Shown: one piece after another, positions 42,157 through 52,649 of the stretch
Layout of the letters: every line of letters starts with the position of its first letter
How positions within the stretch are numbered: position 1 is the stretch's first letter
From: Eutreptiella sp. 'Long Island Sound 2002'
Lineage: Eukaryota; Euglenozoa; Euglenophyceae; Eutreptiales; Eutreptiaceae
Direction of reading: 5' to 3'
DNA length: 64,000 nt
Assembly: GCA_964036045.1 (NCBI GenBank)
Contig: OZ038382.1
Span: 80,575,918-80,639,917 of the forward strand
Translations under genes and position numbers: made by a program
The notes under the pieces: model-generated
Told to the model about the DNA's origin: nothing
The model's database searches: none
What the model saw: the letters and a program-made list of their open reading frames with translations, nothing else

Positions 42157-44676
42157 ATGGACACAAGGAAGGAGGACGCCGACGTGAAGACAGCGCCAGC
42201 GCCTGAGGCACCGGCAAGGCCAGCACCTGTTGAACCTGGACCTGGACCTAGCGGCGCTGTACCTTCGGAGCCCTTACATGGGCCAGTGGAAGTGGCTGAG
42301 GACTTGTTGGATGGACTCCAGACGGCCTTCAGGGCCCTCCCAGTCGAAGAGGTGGTCACTCAGCCTGTGAAGAGGAAGAGAGAGAGCGAGAAGGATGCTG
42401 GAGACGAAGCAGACGAAGGGGAGGAACAAGGGCAAGACCTGACGAATGACCCTACCTTCGAAGGCGCACCAAGCGCTTCTGGCCTCCACGCATCACCCTC
42501 TCCTATAACCACCACACTCCCAATTCCAGATCCAGGCGCTGCAACATCCACTCCCATAACCAACCCGCCTATGGCAGAGGGCACAGGCTTTACTGGCATG
42601 CCTCCCTACCCCACCTATGGTATGGGCCCACCTACCACTGCGCTCCCTGAGGCAACTACTGCCAGTGAGCCGGTGGCTTCCAGCTCTGCGCCGCGATGGT
42701 ATGCGGCTGACTATCCCCATCCGGTACCCGCTACTGGAACCTATGTGGATGTTCCTGGGTATGCTCCTGGGTATACCACCTTGAGTGGGTTGAGGAGAGG
42801 ACCTGAGTCTCTTGGAGGCAGGAGTAGAGGATCGGGGAGATCCTCCAACTGGTCCCTGACGCGGTCGGAGATCAACGAGGTGCTCCGAGGAGCCAACTCA
42901 AAAATCGTGGGCGATCTCACTCAAGAGATCCGAGAGAAACTGGAGCCCCTGATGATACCGCCCCAAGCGTCACCTACCACGGTGGAAATGTCACCCCACC
43001 GAGTACAGGCCAACCACCTGGCAGCAGGGCTGACAAACACCCTGGGGAGCCTGAGGAGTCGACCGATGCGGACCCCTGCAGCTATACCGAGAAGTCCCTT
43101 CGTACCGGGAACGGCCCAGCCGCCCTACAGCCACGTGATGAACTCTACGAGGGCCGAGCTGGACCGGCTGGGGCTGACAGCCTTGAGGGCAATGGTGGAC
43201 GTGGAGCCTTATGGCTCTAGTGATCTAGGCGGAGACCCCTCCGATGATGAGCCGCCGTCGATGACTTCTGCTTCCCCCTCGGAGGACGATGACCCGGAGG
43301 ACCCCGAGGACCCAAGGAGGAAGAAGAAGAAGAAGAAAAAGACTAAGACCCGACGCCCTGAGGGACGCAGGTCTCAGGAGGCGAAGGCTATTGCCACCTC
43401 CAAGATCGTGGTGAACCTGCCTGAGTTCACAGGCAAGGACCTCAGCGGGTTCGCTGAGACTTTTGGCCGGTTTCTCCGATTGACCGGCCAAACCCACGCT
43501 AGTGGGCGAGTCAAGTGCGATCTGCTCCTGCAGTGCTGCAAGACCAAGTACCTGGAGAAGCAGGTCAGGCAGATCGTGACTAAATCCGCCACCTCTGCCG
43601 ATGTGTTGGTTGCCCTGAAGAGGCAGTACCCGACCTACGAAACCGACCTCTCCATCAGGGCCGAGATCCAGAACCTGCCTGTGCTGCCCAACAACCCCAA
43701 ACGTGGCAGGGTCTCTGAGCTGCTGGCTGACCTGGATCACTGGGCTGGACGACTGACGCCCGGTTCCTACAGCAGCGACGACCTGCTGTTCTGGTTGGTT
43801 GCCAAGCTCCCTCGAGAGCTATGGGACGAGTGCCGTTCGACGGCGGAGCGCAGGGCTAGATCCCTCCGCTACAAGGATCTATGCGTGCTACTCCTGGAGC
43901 TGGCGCTGGAGAAGGAGAGCGACCAGCACTTGAACAACTACCGTCCGGTTGGTGGAGGTTCTGGAGGCCATGGCAAAGGGTACCAAGGGTCCCGACCTGG
44001 GCAGGGGACTACCCCAAAAAAAGCCCACGCCCGTTTCATGGAGAACGTTAAGGAGCTTTTCTGGTGTGATGCCAGAGACGAGCAGGGCCACCTGCAGCAT
44101 GCCCCTGACTGCGAGCAGCGAGACTGCTTCGTAGTCCAGGGGAAGCAGCAGGAGAAGAACACCGGCGCCAAAGCAAAGCTGCCGGATCATTACAGGTGCA
44201 CCATCACGGGTGCATTCTGCGGGAAGCAGAAGCACCACGAGGATGAGTGCTACCATAAGCAACGCCTATCGGCGAAGCTTAAGGGTGAAGATCCTGGCAA
44301 AGGCTCAGGCAAAGTTGGAGGCAAAGGCAAAGGCAACGACTCCAGCAAGGGCAAGTTGAAGGTACGTGGTCAAAGGCAATGCAAGGGTCAAGATGGACGA
44401 GGAGGAGGCGCTAACTGCCAGCCAGACAAGGACAACAAGAATCTGGACAAGAACGGAGGCAACCCCAACCCTAATCCAGGGGGGAGCTCCGAGCCCTCTG
44501 GAGGGCAGTCTGGTCCTACCACACGATCACAAACGCAGGCCCAGCAAGAACAAGGAGCCAAGCGTGAGCATGAAGGTGGTGAAGACGGCAACGCTAAGAA
44601 GAGGAGCCGTTTCATGAGGATGGCCCGCAAACTGCGGAACAAGGGGTTCGAGGTGACCTGTCCCGCGGGCTTCTGA
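42157..44676 (+). CDS. Gag-like protein of an LTR retrotransposon
   Basis: 839 codons from ATG 42,157. The first 300 residues are proline/acidic-rich. A KKKKKKKTKTRR basic run lies near residue 390. It is followed by a compact helical segment (about 410-600, beginning VVNLPEFTGKDLSGF) that fits a capsid-like role. Two Cys/His clusters follow, one around residues 632-655 and one at about 681-700 with C-x6-C...H...C spacing (CTITGAFCGKQKHHEDEC), a zinc-knuckle variant for RNA packaging. The C-terminus is glycine/lysine- then glutamine-rich. The frame ends at TGA 44,674, followed by CGG, and the same frame continues into protease. Codon use and GC are unlike the neighbouring LINE. Confidence 0.75.
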   Translation: MDTRKEDADVKTAPAPEAPARPAPVEPGPGPSGAVPSEPLHGPVEVAEDLLDGLQTAFRALPVEEVVTQPVKRKRESEKDAGDEADEGEEQGQDLTNDPTFEGAPSASGLHASPSPITTTLPIPDPGAATSTPITNPPMAEGTGFTGMPPYPTYGMGPPTTALPEATTASEPVASSSAPRWYAADYPHPVPATGTYVDVPGYAPGYTTLSGLRRGPESLGGRSRGSGRSSNWSLTRSEINEVLRGANSKIVGDLTQEIREKLEPLMIPPQASPTTVEMSPHRVQANHLAAGLTNTLGSLRSRPMRTPAAIPRSPFVPGTAQPPYSHVMNSTRAELDRLGLTALRAMVDVEPYGSSDLGGDPSDDEPPSMTSASPSEDDDPEDPEDPRRKKKKKKKTKTRRPEGRRSQEAKAIATSKIVVNLPEFTGKDLSGFAETFGRFLRLTGQTHASGRVKCDLLLQCCKTKYLEKQVRQIVTKSATSADVLVALKRQYPTYETDLSIRAEIQNLPVLPNNPKRGRVSELLADLDHWAGRLTPGSYSSDDLLFWLVAKLPRELWDECRSTAERRARSLRYKDLCVLLLELALEKESDQHLNNYRPVGGGSGGHGKGYQGSRPGQGTTPKKAHARFMENVKELFWCDARDEQGHLQHAPDCEQRDCFVVQGKQQEKNTGAKAKLPDHYRCTITGAFCGKQKHHEDECYHKQRLSAKLKGEDPGKGSGKVGGKGKGNDSSKGKLKVRGQRQCKGQDGRGGGANCQPDKDNKNLDKNGGNPNPNPGGSSEPSGGQSGPTTRSQTQAQQEQGAKREHEGGEDGNAKKRSRFMRMARKLRNKGFEVTCPAGF

Positions 44677-44937
44677 CGGGGACGCTCTGGTGGCACCCAA
44701 GACCTGGTGTTTTGGGTACGTATCCGACTAGGGAAACGCGAATACCTGGGGGTATTGGACACTGGTGCCACCATATCTATAGTGGCAAAGAAAACTTTAC
44801 CTTGTGGGAGCCTGAAGAACACCATGACCACCGCTGCTATACGCATGGGGGATCGACATGTGGTGCACAGCTGCGGGGACTGTGAAGTGGAGGTACCTAT
44901 GGGCTCCCGGACTATCGCCCATCGGTTTGAGGTTTGA
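44677..44937 (+). CDS. Retroviral-type aspartic protease, truncated by LINE-B
   Basis: This is in the gag frame, directly after the TGA at 44,674. LGVLDTGATISIV at about 44,750 is the aspartic protease active-site motif (D-T-G), which processes the polyprotein. About 60 residues further the coding sequence meets the GGTTTGA repeats of the LINE-B tail, which creates the TGA at 44,935. The second conserved region of the protease (the ILG-type motif) is missing. Gag and protease in one frame separated by one stop suggests readthrough rather than frameshifting. Confidence 0.7.
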   Translation, partial: RGRSGGTQDLVFWVRIRLGKREYLGVLDTGATISIVAKKTLPCGSLKNTMTTAAIRMGDRHVVHSCGDCEVEVPMGSRTIAHRFEV

Positions 44938-44951
44938 GGTTTGAGGTTTGA
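44924..44951 (-). repeat. LINE-B 3' heptamer tail, four units
   Basis: Four perfect GGTTTGA units on the plus strand. The other LINE-B copy has three at 50,073-50,093, so the heptamer is an intrinsic tail of the family with variable copy number. Confidence 0.85.
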
Positions 44952-47060
44952 TTTTGCGGGTACTAGACGCCTTTCGGCCCCGGGGGGCCACCTGGTCGGG
45001 CCAGGTGATATCCTCCCCACCGGGTCCTAGTGGGGGGCCCTCCAAGACGCACCTCCTGCCTGGTGGCGGAGTCCCCCGGGTTCACAGAGCTCGGAGCCCC
45101 GTCCTTCCCCGGCTTCCCCGTTTCGCCACTCCCCGGTCAGTGCATCAATTCGCAGCCGTGGCTGCAGGCGCTTACCCACTGCGTCGCCCCCCTAATGCGT
45201 GGTCGCGCGGGGCGCCGGCGCCGCCTGGCCCGGGCTACTGGCTTGTCGCCAGTGGGACCCCCTTGGGCTGGCGCGGAGGCTGCCTAGCCTAGGGGTTGGG
45301 GCGTGGTGCTGTGCGCCACTACTGCCTTGGCGGATGCAGTGCCCCGTCTGTGTGTGCGCGGCGCTCGCGGCCGGTTCGGGGGGCTCGGGCCGGTACCTGG
45401 TGTTGTGTCTCTCTCGTTTCCCCCCCCCCTGCCCCGCGTGTTCCGCGCTGCGTGTGGCGGGCCGTCCCGTCCGGGTGTCCCTTATCCTCGCTCGCTGGTA
45501 CGCCATTCCACGCGGTCTGTGCGTTCCGCGCGCTCGGTCCGGTTGCCCTTCTGGTAGTCCCCGCGTGTCCCCTTCGTGTGTGTGCGCTCGCGCTCCCGCG
45601 GCGTCCGCCCCCCCCCCCTGGGTGGTGTGGCGTGCGCACCTCGCGCGGTCCCGGCGCTGGGCGCTGGTAGGGCCGTTCCATGTGGTCCGTGCCCTTCCGC
45701 GTGTCCTGCCCCGGTCCCTTGCTCCGTCTGGCGTGCTTGGGGGGTGGCTGGTTCCCCCCTACTTGGCTTGGGGCTGTGGGGGTGGCGGTGGGGCGTCCCT
45801 GGGGGGGGTGCCTTCTACTGTTGCGAGGGGCGTCTGGGGTCAGGCGCTCCCCCTCCCCCGACTGCCCGCCCACTGGGCGGGCTGTCGGGGTCCGCGATCC
45901 ACGTGTTGTGGGCGCGGGCGTGCGGGTGTGGGGGCCCTTCTCTGTCTCCTCGGCCGGCACGCCCTGTGGGGGCTGCGCGCCGCTGGGCGGGTCCGTGGCG
46001 TTCGTGTGCCGGGGGGCGGGGGGGGGGGGTGTGTGCGCCGTACCCCCCTGTTTGTGCGGCCGGGGGGGGCCTCTAGGGCGGGGGGTCGCTCTGCCTCATT
46101 CCGTCCCTCTGCCTTCCCTGGGCAGGCAACAAAGCGGGTGTCACTGGCGTTGTGCTGTCCATGGGGGGCGTGGCCCCCCACATCACTCCGGTTCGTGCTC
46201 ACCGGGCTTCTCCGGCTGCAACCTGTGCGGCGTCCTGGCGCGTTGGCGCGGGCTCGCTTGTTCTTCGCGGCCCCCCTGGGAGCCGGCGGCTGGGGCGGGG
46301 GGGCAGGTCGCGCTCCGGCTCCTCTCTCGGGCCGGGGGGGGACCATCTCCCTTGCATCGGGGGGTGGGTGCCGGGGCCCCCGCGGCTTGCGGGCCGGTGG
46401 GGGGGCGGGGGGGGGGGTGTCGCGCCGCGGCCCCCCTGCTCCCCTTCTTGGCAGCGGCCTGCGGTACTCGATCCTGGCCCCCGTCGTGTCGTCGGCGCGC
46501 TCCCTTCCGGCGTGCGCGTGCAGTCGGGGTCCAAGTGCCGCCCCGGGGTGGGGGGGGGTGAGGGGCGGCCCGTGGACCGCTTCCCCGGGGGCCCTGGCAG
46601 ACCTGAACCCCCCCCCTGCCCTCCCTGAGTGGGCTGTGGTCACAGGAGGGTCATGTGGGGCGCGGCCTCCGTATTGTTCTGCTGTGCGCGTTGCTCCGGC
46701 ACGCTAGTGCGGGCTCGCGGGAGCAGGTCCAGCCGCCGCTCCCCCCACCGCGTCGCCGTCCCTTCTGGGGGGGGGCGTCCCCTCGGCTCCGGGGGGGCGG
46801 AGGGCCGCGCCTGTGGCTCCCCAGCCGGGGGGGTTGAGGGGGGGGGTGAGGGGGGCCCTCTGGTCCCCTGGCGACGCCTCCTGACGGCCGGGGGGGGGGG
46901 GCGGTATGGCAGTCCCGGCCCCGGGGGCCAGCCATCGGCTGGGGGTTCGCGCCCTTCCCCCGCCTCCCTCTACCTAGAGCCGGACCCTCGTGCAGGCCCT
47001 CGCTGGGGCCCCTCATCCCCCCGGCCGTCGTCGCGCGGCGTTGGCCGGGCGGGGGCGGCC
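44952..47060 (-). other. LINE-B 3' region, left copy
   Basis: About 2.1 kb without supported coding, extremely G-rich on the plus strand (C-rich in the transcript). The first 900 bp next to the tail are nearly the same as 50,094-51,090 in the other copy, as expected for a 3' end. Confidence 0.6.
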
Positions 47061-47067
47061 GTAAGGG

Positions 47068-48331
47068 TTAGCGGTCAGCGGCTAGCGGGCTGCGGGGCAG
47101 CAGGTTCCCGCCCGCGCTCGTTGTCTCCGCCCTCCCTCCCGCGGGAGGTGGCACGCTCTCTTGCGTCGTGCCGTCCTGGGGGGGGGCGTGGGTCGGGGGG
47201 CCCAGCTCCCCCCCCCACTCTCTCGCATCCGCCGTCTGGGTCATCACCTGAGCTGCCGCTTGTGTGGGGGCTGGGGCTGTGGCGGCGGCGGGTTGCGCCG
47301 GCGGTAGCGCCAGTGGGCCAGGGCGCTGCGCAAGGCCCGCGGGAGCCAGTTGTTGGCGTCCGCATCCGTGATGCGGAGCACCGCTCCCCCTTCCAGGAAG
47401 GCCGGCCACGTCGGCTCCCTGTCGGGCCACGCCGCCCGGATCACTGACCTGAGGACCCTCTCATGGTCCCCCCCGGGGGGAAGGGCTTGGGGGGGAACTG
47501 CTTTGGGGGGCTGGTGTGGGTGTGGGTGGGGTTGGCGTGGGCGCGGTATTTCGCGCTCTCCCTGCCCGCTGCTGCTGCTGCGGCGGCCGCCGGCGAGGCG
47601 CCCGTGGCCCGTGCGGGGTCCGTTCCCCGCTTTCGCGGCGTGCTGGGGGCCGCGGCGTGGCCGGCCGAGGCGGTGGCGCGGCCCGCCGGGGTCGCGGCCG
47701 CAACCCCTCGCGCGCCCTCCTCGCTCTCCTTCGCCGCTGTGGCGGCCGCCGGCAAGGCGCCCGTGGCCCGTGCGGGGTCCGTCCCCCGCTTTCGCGGCGT
47801 GCTGGGGGTCGCGGCGTGGTCGGCCGAGGCTGTGGCGCGGCCCGCCGGGGCCGCGGTCGCAACCCCTCGCGCGCCCTTCTCGCTCTCCTCTGCGGCTGCG
47901 GAAGCCCTCGGCGATGCGCCCGGTTCCTGCGCCGGGGCTACCCCCCCTGTCGGCGGCGTGCCGGGGGCCGCGGTCGGGCCGCGGCGTGGCTCGCTGGGGC
48001 TGCGGTCTCCGCTTCCTGCGCGTCTGCCCCCCCCCCCCCGGGGTGGGGCGGCGGGGCTTGCTGCTTGGGCGGCGGGGGCGGTCACCTCGGCTGGCTCAGG
48101 CTCCCGGGCCGGCGCCAGCGGCCTGACCAGCAGCGCCGCCTCCGCCGGCCTCCGCTGCTTGCGCTCCGCGAGGGTCTCCCCCGTCCACTCCGGGGAGGCG
48201 GGGGAGCGGGAGCGGGACCGGCGGTGGTGGCGGTCGTCCCGCTGGGGGGAGCCATCGGAGTCTGCCATCACTGTTATCCTGGTAGGCATGCGTGGTGGCA
48301 GGCGCGCCCTTCCCACTACCTCCTGGTGCAT
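47068..48331 (-). pseudogene. LINE-B ORF3 C-terminal half, left copy
   Basis: It contains a start-like MADSDGS region with DDRHHRRSRSRSP (about 48,200-48,265) and SPEWTGETLAERK, then an alanine/proline-rich linker with tandem repeats of a TPRKRGTDPARATGA-type unit. After a frame change it ends in a conserved block with IRAAWPDREPTWPAFLEGG and ITDADANNWLPRALR (about 47,300-47,444). All these blocks are matched in the longer copy (53,985-56,230). Function unknown; the RS-type start resembles that of LINE-A's downstream ORF. Confidence 0.5.
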
Positions 48332-48501
48332 CAGTGCCGTGCCGTGGGCAGTGCCGTGTGGTGCTCTGCGGGGGGGAGGGGGGGAGGGGTGGGAGGGCCG
48401 GCTGTGGCGTCAGCCCCGCACGGCCGGGGGCCGGCGGCCATCCACCGGCATTGGGAGGGGAGGCGGGGGAGCCACGCGGCCCACGCGTCGCGCCATATCT
48501 C

Positions 48502-49540
48502 TCAGTCTGGGGCGGGGCCCAGGGCCCTGGGCCCCCGGGGGTCGTCGAGTGGTGTCGGGGGGAGCCGCACCAGGTGGACCCCCGTAACGGCGGTGACCTC
48601 CTGTGTTCGCAGGAAGGTGTGTACTCCGTCCCGCGCCGCGGGCGCCGGGAGGGGGGGGCGGGGTACGGGTGCTGCCCCATAGAGGTGGGTGGGGGTGATC
48701 CTCAGGACCCGCCCCCGGTCCCCGCAGGTCGCGACGATGAGGAGGAGCAGGGGGGTGCAAGGGCACTCTTGCCAGAGGACCTGCCCGCTGTGGTGGGCAC
48801 CCCTGGTTCTGGAGAGGGGGGGGGACAGGTTTGGGTCAGCCCAGCCGCGGGGCGCGTGCGTCGCCGGCGGGAGGGCGGGGCACCAAGTGGGCTCCCTGGG
48901 GAACGCCCCGCATACGATGGCGTACGGGGGGGTAGGCCTGGTGCCGTCGTACACTGGGTTGGTCGGTCGGGGGCGGGCGGACGCCTCGTCCGCGCCTTCC
49001 ACGAACACGGTGATCTCGCCCACCTCCAGGTCCCCGTCCGGTGGGTGTAGAAGGTGGAGCGCCGCATCCAGCTCGGACACTCCCCCCGGGTACGGGGCCG
49101 CGTCCCCGGGGTAGCGCGTCCTGAGGGCGTGCAGCAGGGCTGGGGCGCTGCTGCGGAGGGACATGGCAGACCCTGCTCCCGTCAGCTGCAGGGTGTCCCC
49201 CATGGACAGGGGCCGGCCCGACCGGTTGGACTCGCGCCACTCCATCCAGTGCCCGTAGAGGGCCGCCTCCGGGCTGATGAGCCCTGGCTGGACTGCGTTC
49301 ACAATCGGGTGCATTGCCCGGGAGCAGCGTAGGGGCCCCCGCTCTGTTCAGGGCGCGGACGGTCGGGAGGGCGGTCTCGTTGAGGAAAGCCCCCGCACTG
49401 CCCGTCAGGTCACACCGTGCGGCAGCGTGCGCCTCGTGTGCCTCTGCCACCGCGTCCGCCACCAGGCCCCGGACGGCCGCCTCCTGCGCTTTGCGGCAGG
49501 CCCTGGTGTGTCCCGGCCCATCCCCCCGTCGGCGTGGCAT
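48502..49540 (-). pseudogene. LINE-B ORF3 N-terminal half, left copy
   Basis: It begins MPRRRGDGPGHTRA at 49,540 and is matched codon by codon by the longer copy at 57,461. One indel near 49,315 moves the frame; downstream codons to 48,502 again match (LHLLHPP, VTVFVEGADE-type, LWQECP). It is slightly shorter than the other copy near 49,090, where that copy has an extra 18-bp insert. No known domain recognised. Confidence 0.55.
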
Positions 49541-49579
49541 GGTGCTGCGGGCTCTGCAAAGGGCGGGGGCGGGTGGGGG

Positions 49580-50072
49580 TTAGGGCGCGAACACGTGCGA
49601 CAGGTGCGCAACGGATGTGGGGTCCCGCAGGTGCACGTGGATCCACAGAAGGGCAGCGCCCGCGGGGCCCGCTCGTTCGTGTGAGGGGGTGTGTGCCCCC
49701 TCGATGCGCCGGTGCAGGGCCTCCTCCTCCGTGCGCCTGCGCGGGCCTGCGGGAGGTTCGGGCCAGGGGCACGCGGCCACCTGGGCGCACCGCGCGCACC
49801 TGTTGGCGCCTGTCGACGCTGCGGAGGCCACCGTGTCACATTCCCCGCAGAGTCCGCAGGTGTGTGGGAGGTGGGAGGGCGGCGACCAAGGGTCGAGATG
49901 GCGGAGCCAGAGGTCGTCCCACCTCTGTCAGAGGGGGTCCCGGATCTCCAGCAGGCGGGCGCGGACGCCGCGCCGGTAGTCCTTGCCAAGCGTCTTCCGC
50001 TGGACCTCCTGCCACGTGTCGTCGGGGAGGATCCCGTGGTCTTCGAATGCGGTGATGAGGTCGTCCCACGAC
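49580..50072 (-). pseudogene. LINE-B ORF2 C-terminus with intact Cys finger, left copy
   Basis: The last about 160 codons of ORF2. Two CxxC pairs are present (CGLCGEC and CARC, followed by ACPW), a probable zinc-binding finger. Here the codon that is TGA in the longer copy (57,765) is GGA, showing the original residue was Gly. This copy has its own premature TGA, near 49,930, where the longer copy has CGA. Confidence 0.65.
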
Positions 50073-50093
50073 GGTTTGAGGTTTGAGGTTTGA
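50073..50093 (-). repeat. LINE-B 3' heptamer tail, three units
   Basis: Three GGTTTGA units, then TTTTGCGGG as in the left copy. Confidence 0.85.
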
Positions 50094-51094
50094 TTTTGCG
50101 GGTACTAGACGCTTTTCGGCCCCGGGGGGCCACCTGGTCGGGCCAGGTGATATCCTCCCCACCGGGTCCTAGTGGGGGGCCCTCCAAGACGCACCTCCTG
50201 CCTGGTGGCGGAGTCCCCCGGGTTCACAGAGCTCGGAGCCCCGTCCTTCCCCGGCGTCCCCGTTTCGCCACTCCCCGGTCAGTGCATCAATTCGCAGCCG
50301 TGGCCGCGGGCGCTTACCCACTGCGTCGCCCCCCTAATGCGTGGTCGCCCGGGGCACCGGCGCCGCCGGGCCCGTGCTACTGGCTTGTCGCCAGTGGGAC
50401 CCCCTTGGGCTGGCGCGGTGGCTGCCTAGCCTAGGGGTTGGGGCGTGGCGCTGTGCGCCACTACTGCCTTGGCGGGTGCAGTGTCCCGTCTGTGTGTGCG
50501 CGGCGCTCGCGGCCGGTTCGGGGGGGTTCGGGCCGGTACCTGGTGTTGTGTCTCCCCTTCTTCCCCCTTCCCGCCCCGCGTATCCTGCGTTGCGTGTGGC
50601 GGGCCGTCCCGTCCGGGTGTCCCTTATCCTCGCTCGCTGGTACGCCATTCCATGTGGTCTGTGCGTTCCGCGCGCTCGGTCCGGTTGCCCTTCTGGTGGT
50701 CCCCGCGTGTCCTTTTCGTGTGTGTGCGCTCGCGCTCTCGCGGTGTCCGCTCCCCGCTGGGTGGTGTGGCGCGCGCATCTCGCGTGGTCCCGGCACTGGG
50801 CGCTGGTAGGGCCGTTCCATGTGGTCCGTGCCCCTCCGCGTGTCCTGCCCCGGTCCCGTGCTCCGTCTGGCGTGCTTGGGGGGGGGCGGTCCGGTCCCGG
50901 TTCCCCCCTACTTGGCTTGGGGTTGCGGGGGCGGCGGCTGGGCGTCCCCGGGGGGGTGCCTTCGTCCATTGCGTGGGGCGTGGGGCGTTCCTCTTCCCTC
51001 ATCTGCCCGTCCACTAGGTGGGCTGTCGGGGTCTGCGTTGCGGGCGTGCATTTGTGGGGGCCCCGCTCTGTTCTTGCGGGGGGGGAGAGAGGTG

Positions 51095-51925
51095 TTGTCT
51101 TGGTGTCCAGGCGCCGGCCTGCCGGATTCTCATGACGAGCCTGATGCGCACGGAGCTTCGCCCTGCGGGATGCGTGGGGGGGTTGGGGTGACCGTGGCTG
51201 GAGTGGTGCTCCAATGTCCCGGTTCATGGCCCAGCAGAGCAGCACTACCACGGGCTTACTCTTAGTACAGGGGGAGGGGGTTGCGGGCGCGTTTGTTCTG
51301 TGACCCGGGTGCCGGTGTATCTCTGAAGGCAGCCGCCCCGGAGGTAGCGCACCAGGCGCGCGCCGCGAAGGAGCTGGTTCGAACCCCGAGATCGGTGGTC
51401 TCCCACCGATCCCTTCGAATACCGGGCGAGGCCTCCCATCGACCTGTTTGAGTACAGGTGACGGTGCGCACTGCTGCAGGGGTGGGTGGTTCCCATGTCT
51501 TTTGTTTTTCTTGGGTGGGGGGTAAAACGAACGAGACCTCCACCCGATCCACCGGTATCGGTGGTGGCGCGAGTTGCTGGAGGGGGGGGTGGTTCCCACG
51601 TCGCCAACTAGAGAGCTCTACGTGCAGGGATCCCCGGAGCACCAACGCCCGGGATCGAACCCCCGCACTGGACGATTGAAGACCGACGCTCTCACTACTG
51701 GGCCGCGGGAGTCTCTTACGCCACTGAGGGGTGTCGTCGGCTATGAATCCAGTCCTGAGGGTGGGGCTGTGCGCTGTGAAGCGTGTTGCGCGTGCCGGGA
51801 GGCCTCAGTCCACGCGCACGGGGTCGGGACAGGGGACGGGGCTGGGTGGGGTGCGTTGGATCGCCGACTGACGTGCACAGGGGTAAGAGGCGGGCAGTAG
51901 CACCACCGGGTCGCCGACTGACTGT
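51095..51925. mobile_element. Insertion in LINE-B 3' region with tRNA-like boxes
   Basis: Compared with the left copy (about 45,930-46,080), roughly 830 bp is extra here. It contains two tRNA-like pieces: on the plus strand TAGCGCACCAGG (A-box-like, about 51,345) and GGTTCGAACCC (B-box, about 51,374); on the minus strand GGGTTCGATCCC (about 51,654) with an upstream TAGTGAGAGCG. Repeated GGGTGGTTCCCA(C/T)GT pieces occur at about 51,484 and 51,588. It looks like one or two tRNA-derived SINEs. Borders are approximate and no target duplication was resolved. Confidence 0.5.
51640..51712 (-). pseudogene. tRNA-like sequence (Glu-UUC-like loop), degenerate
   Basis: On the minus strand the anticodon-loop-like TCTTCAA is flanked by stems pairing at four of five positions, and a T-arm with GTTCGAT pairs at four of five. 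The acceptor stem does not pair, so this is not a working tRNA. It is most likely the Pol III promoter head of a SINE. Confidence 0.35.
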
Positions 51926-51926
51926 A

Positions 51927-52617
51927 GGGCGGGGGGTCGCTCTGGCCTCTTTCCGTCCCTCTGCCTTCCCTGGGCAGGCAACAAAGCGGGCGTCACTGGC
52001 GTTGCGCTGTCCATGGGGGGCGTGGCCCCCCATACCACTCCGGTTCGTGTTCACCCAGCCTCTCCGGGTACGATCTGTGCGGCGTCCCGGTGCGCAGGCG
52101 TGGGCCCGCTTGTTCTTCGCGGCCCCCTTGTGGGCCGGCGGCCGGAGCGGGGGGCGGGTCACACTCCGGCCCCCCTCTCGGGTGGGGGGGGTCCATTCCC
52201 CTTGCCTCGGGGGGGGTGTCGCGCTGCGGCCTCCCCGCTCTCGTTCCGGGCGGCGGCCTGCGGTACCCCTTTCTGGCCCTCCCCTCCGGCGCGCGCGTGC
52301 GCGGGGCTGAAGTGCCGCCCCGGGGCGGGGGGGGGTGAGGGGCGGCCCGTGGACCGCTCCCCTGGGGGCCCCGGCTGACCTGCAAACCCCCCCTCTGTCC
52401 CCTCGGAGTGGGCTGTGGTCACGGGAGGGTCATGTGGGGCGCGGCCTCCTTCGGTTCCGTTGTGCGCGTTGCTCCGGCACGCCGGTGTGGGTTCGTCGGG
52501 GCAGGTCCAGCCGCCGCTGCCCTTACCGTGTCGCCGTTCCTCCTGTGGGTGGGGGCGCCCCCCCGGCCCTGGGGGGGCGGAGGGCCGCGCCTGTGGCTCC
52601 CCAGCTGGGGTGGGTGC

Positions 52618-52649
<32 letters not shown>

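Larger units (their letters stand above)
42055..44923 (+). mobile_element. LTR retrotransposon fragment (gag and start of pol)
   Basis: A primer-site-like TGGTAGCAAGAGG at 42,055 resembles the complement of the initiator-Met tRNA 3' end, with one extra A. It is followed by gag (42,157-44,676) and, in the same frame after one TGA, an aspartic protease. The element is cut at 44,923 by the 3' tail of a LINE-B copy, and the rest of pol is not seen in the window. Clade (Ty1/copia or Ty3/gypsy) is not decided because reverse transcriptase and integrase are missing. Confidence 0.75.
44924..50072 (-). mobile_element. LINE family B, 5'-truncated copy
   Basis: Read on the minus strand it starts abruptly at 50,072 in the last part of ORF2, equivalent to about 57,990 in the longer copy. 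It runs through the ORF2 zinc finger, ORF3 and a G-rich (plus strand) 3' region, and ends in four GGTTTGA heptamers (44,924-44,951; TCAAACC on the sense strand). Stops and frameshifts in ORF2 and ORF3 show it is dead. It landed in the protease gene of the gag element. Confidence 0.85.

Noticed and set aside
44924-44951. Telomeric repeat from GGTTTGA units
   Set aside because: Only three or four units, present at the 3' end of both LINE-B copies; it is a LINE tail.
51340-51390. Functional tRNA gene
   Set aside because: A- and B-box-like motifs are present but acceptor and T stems do not pair properly; treated as a SINE-type relic.
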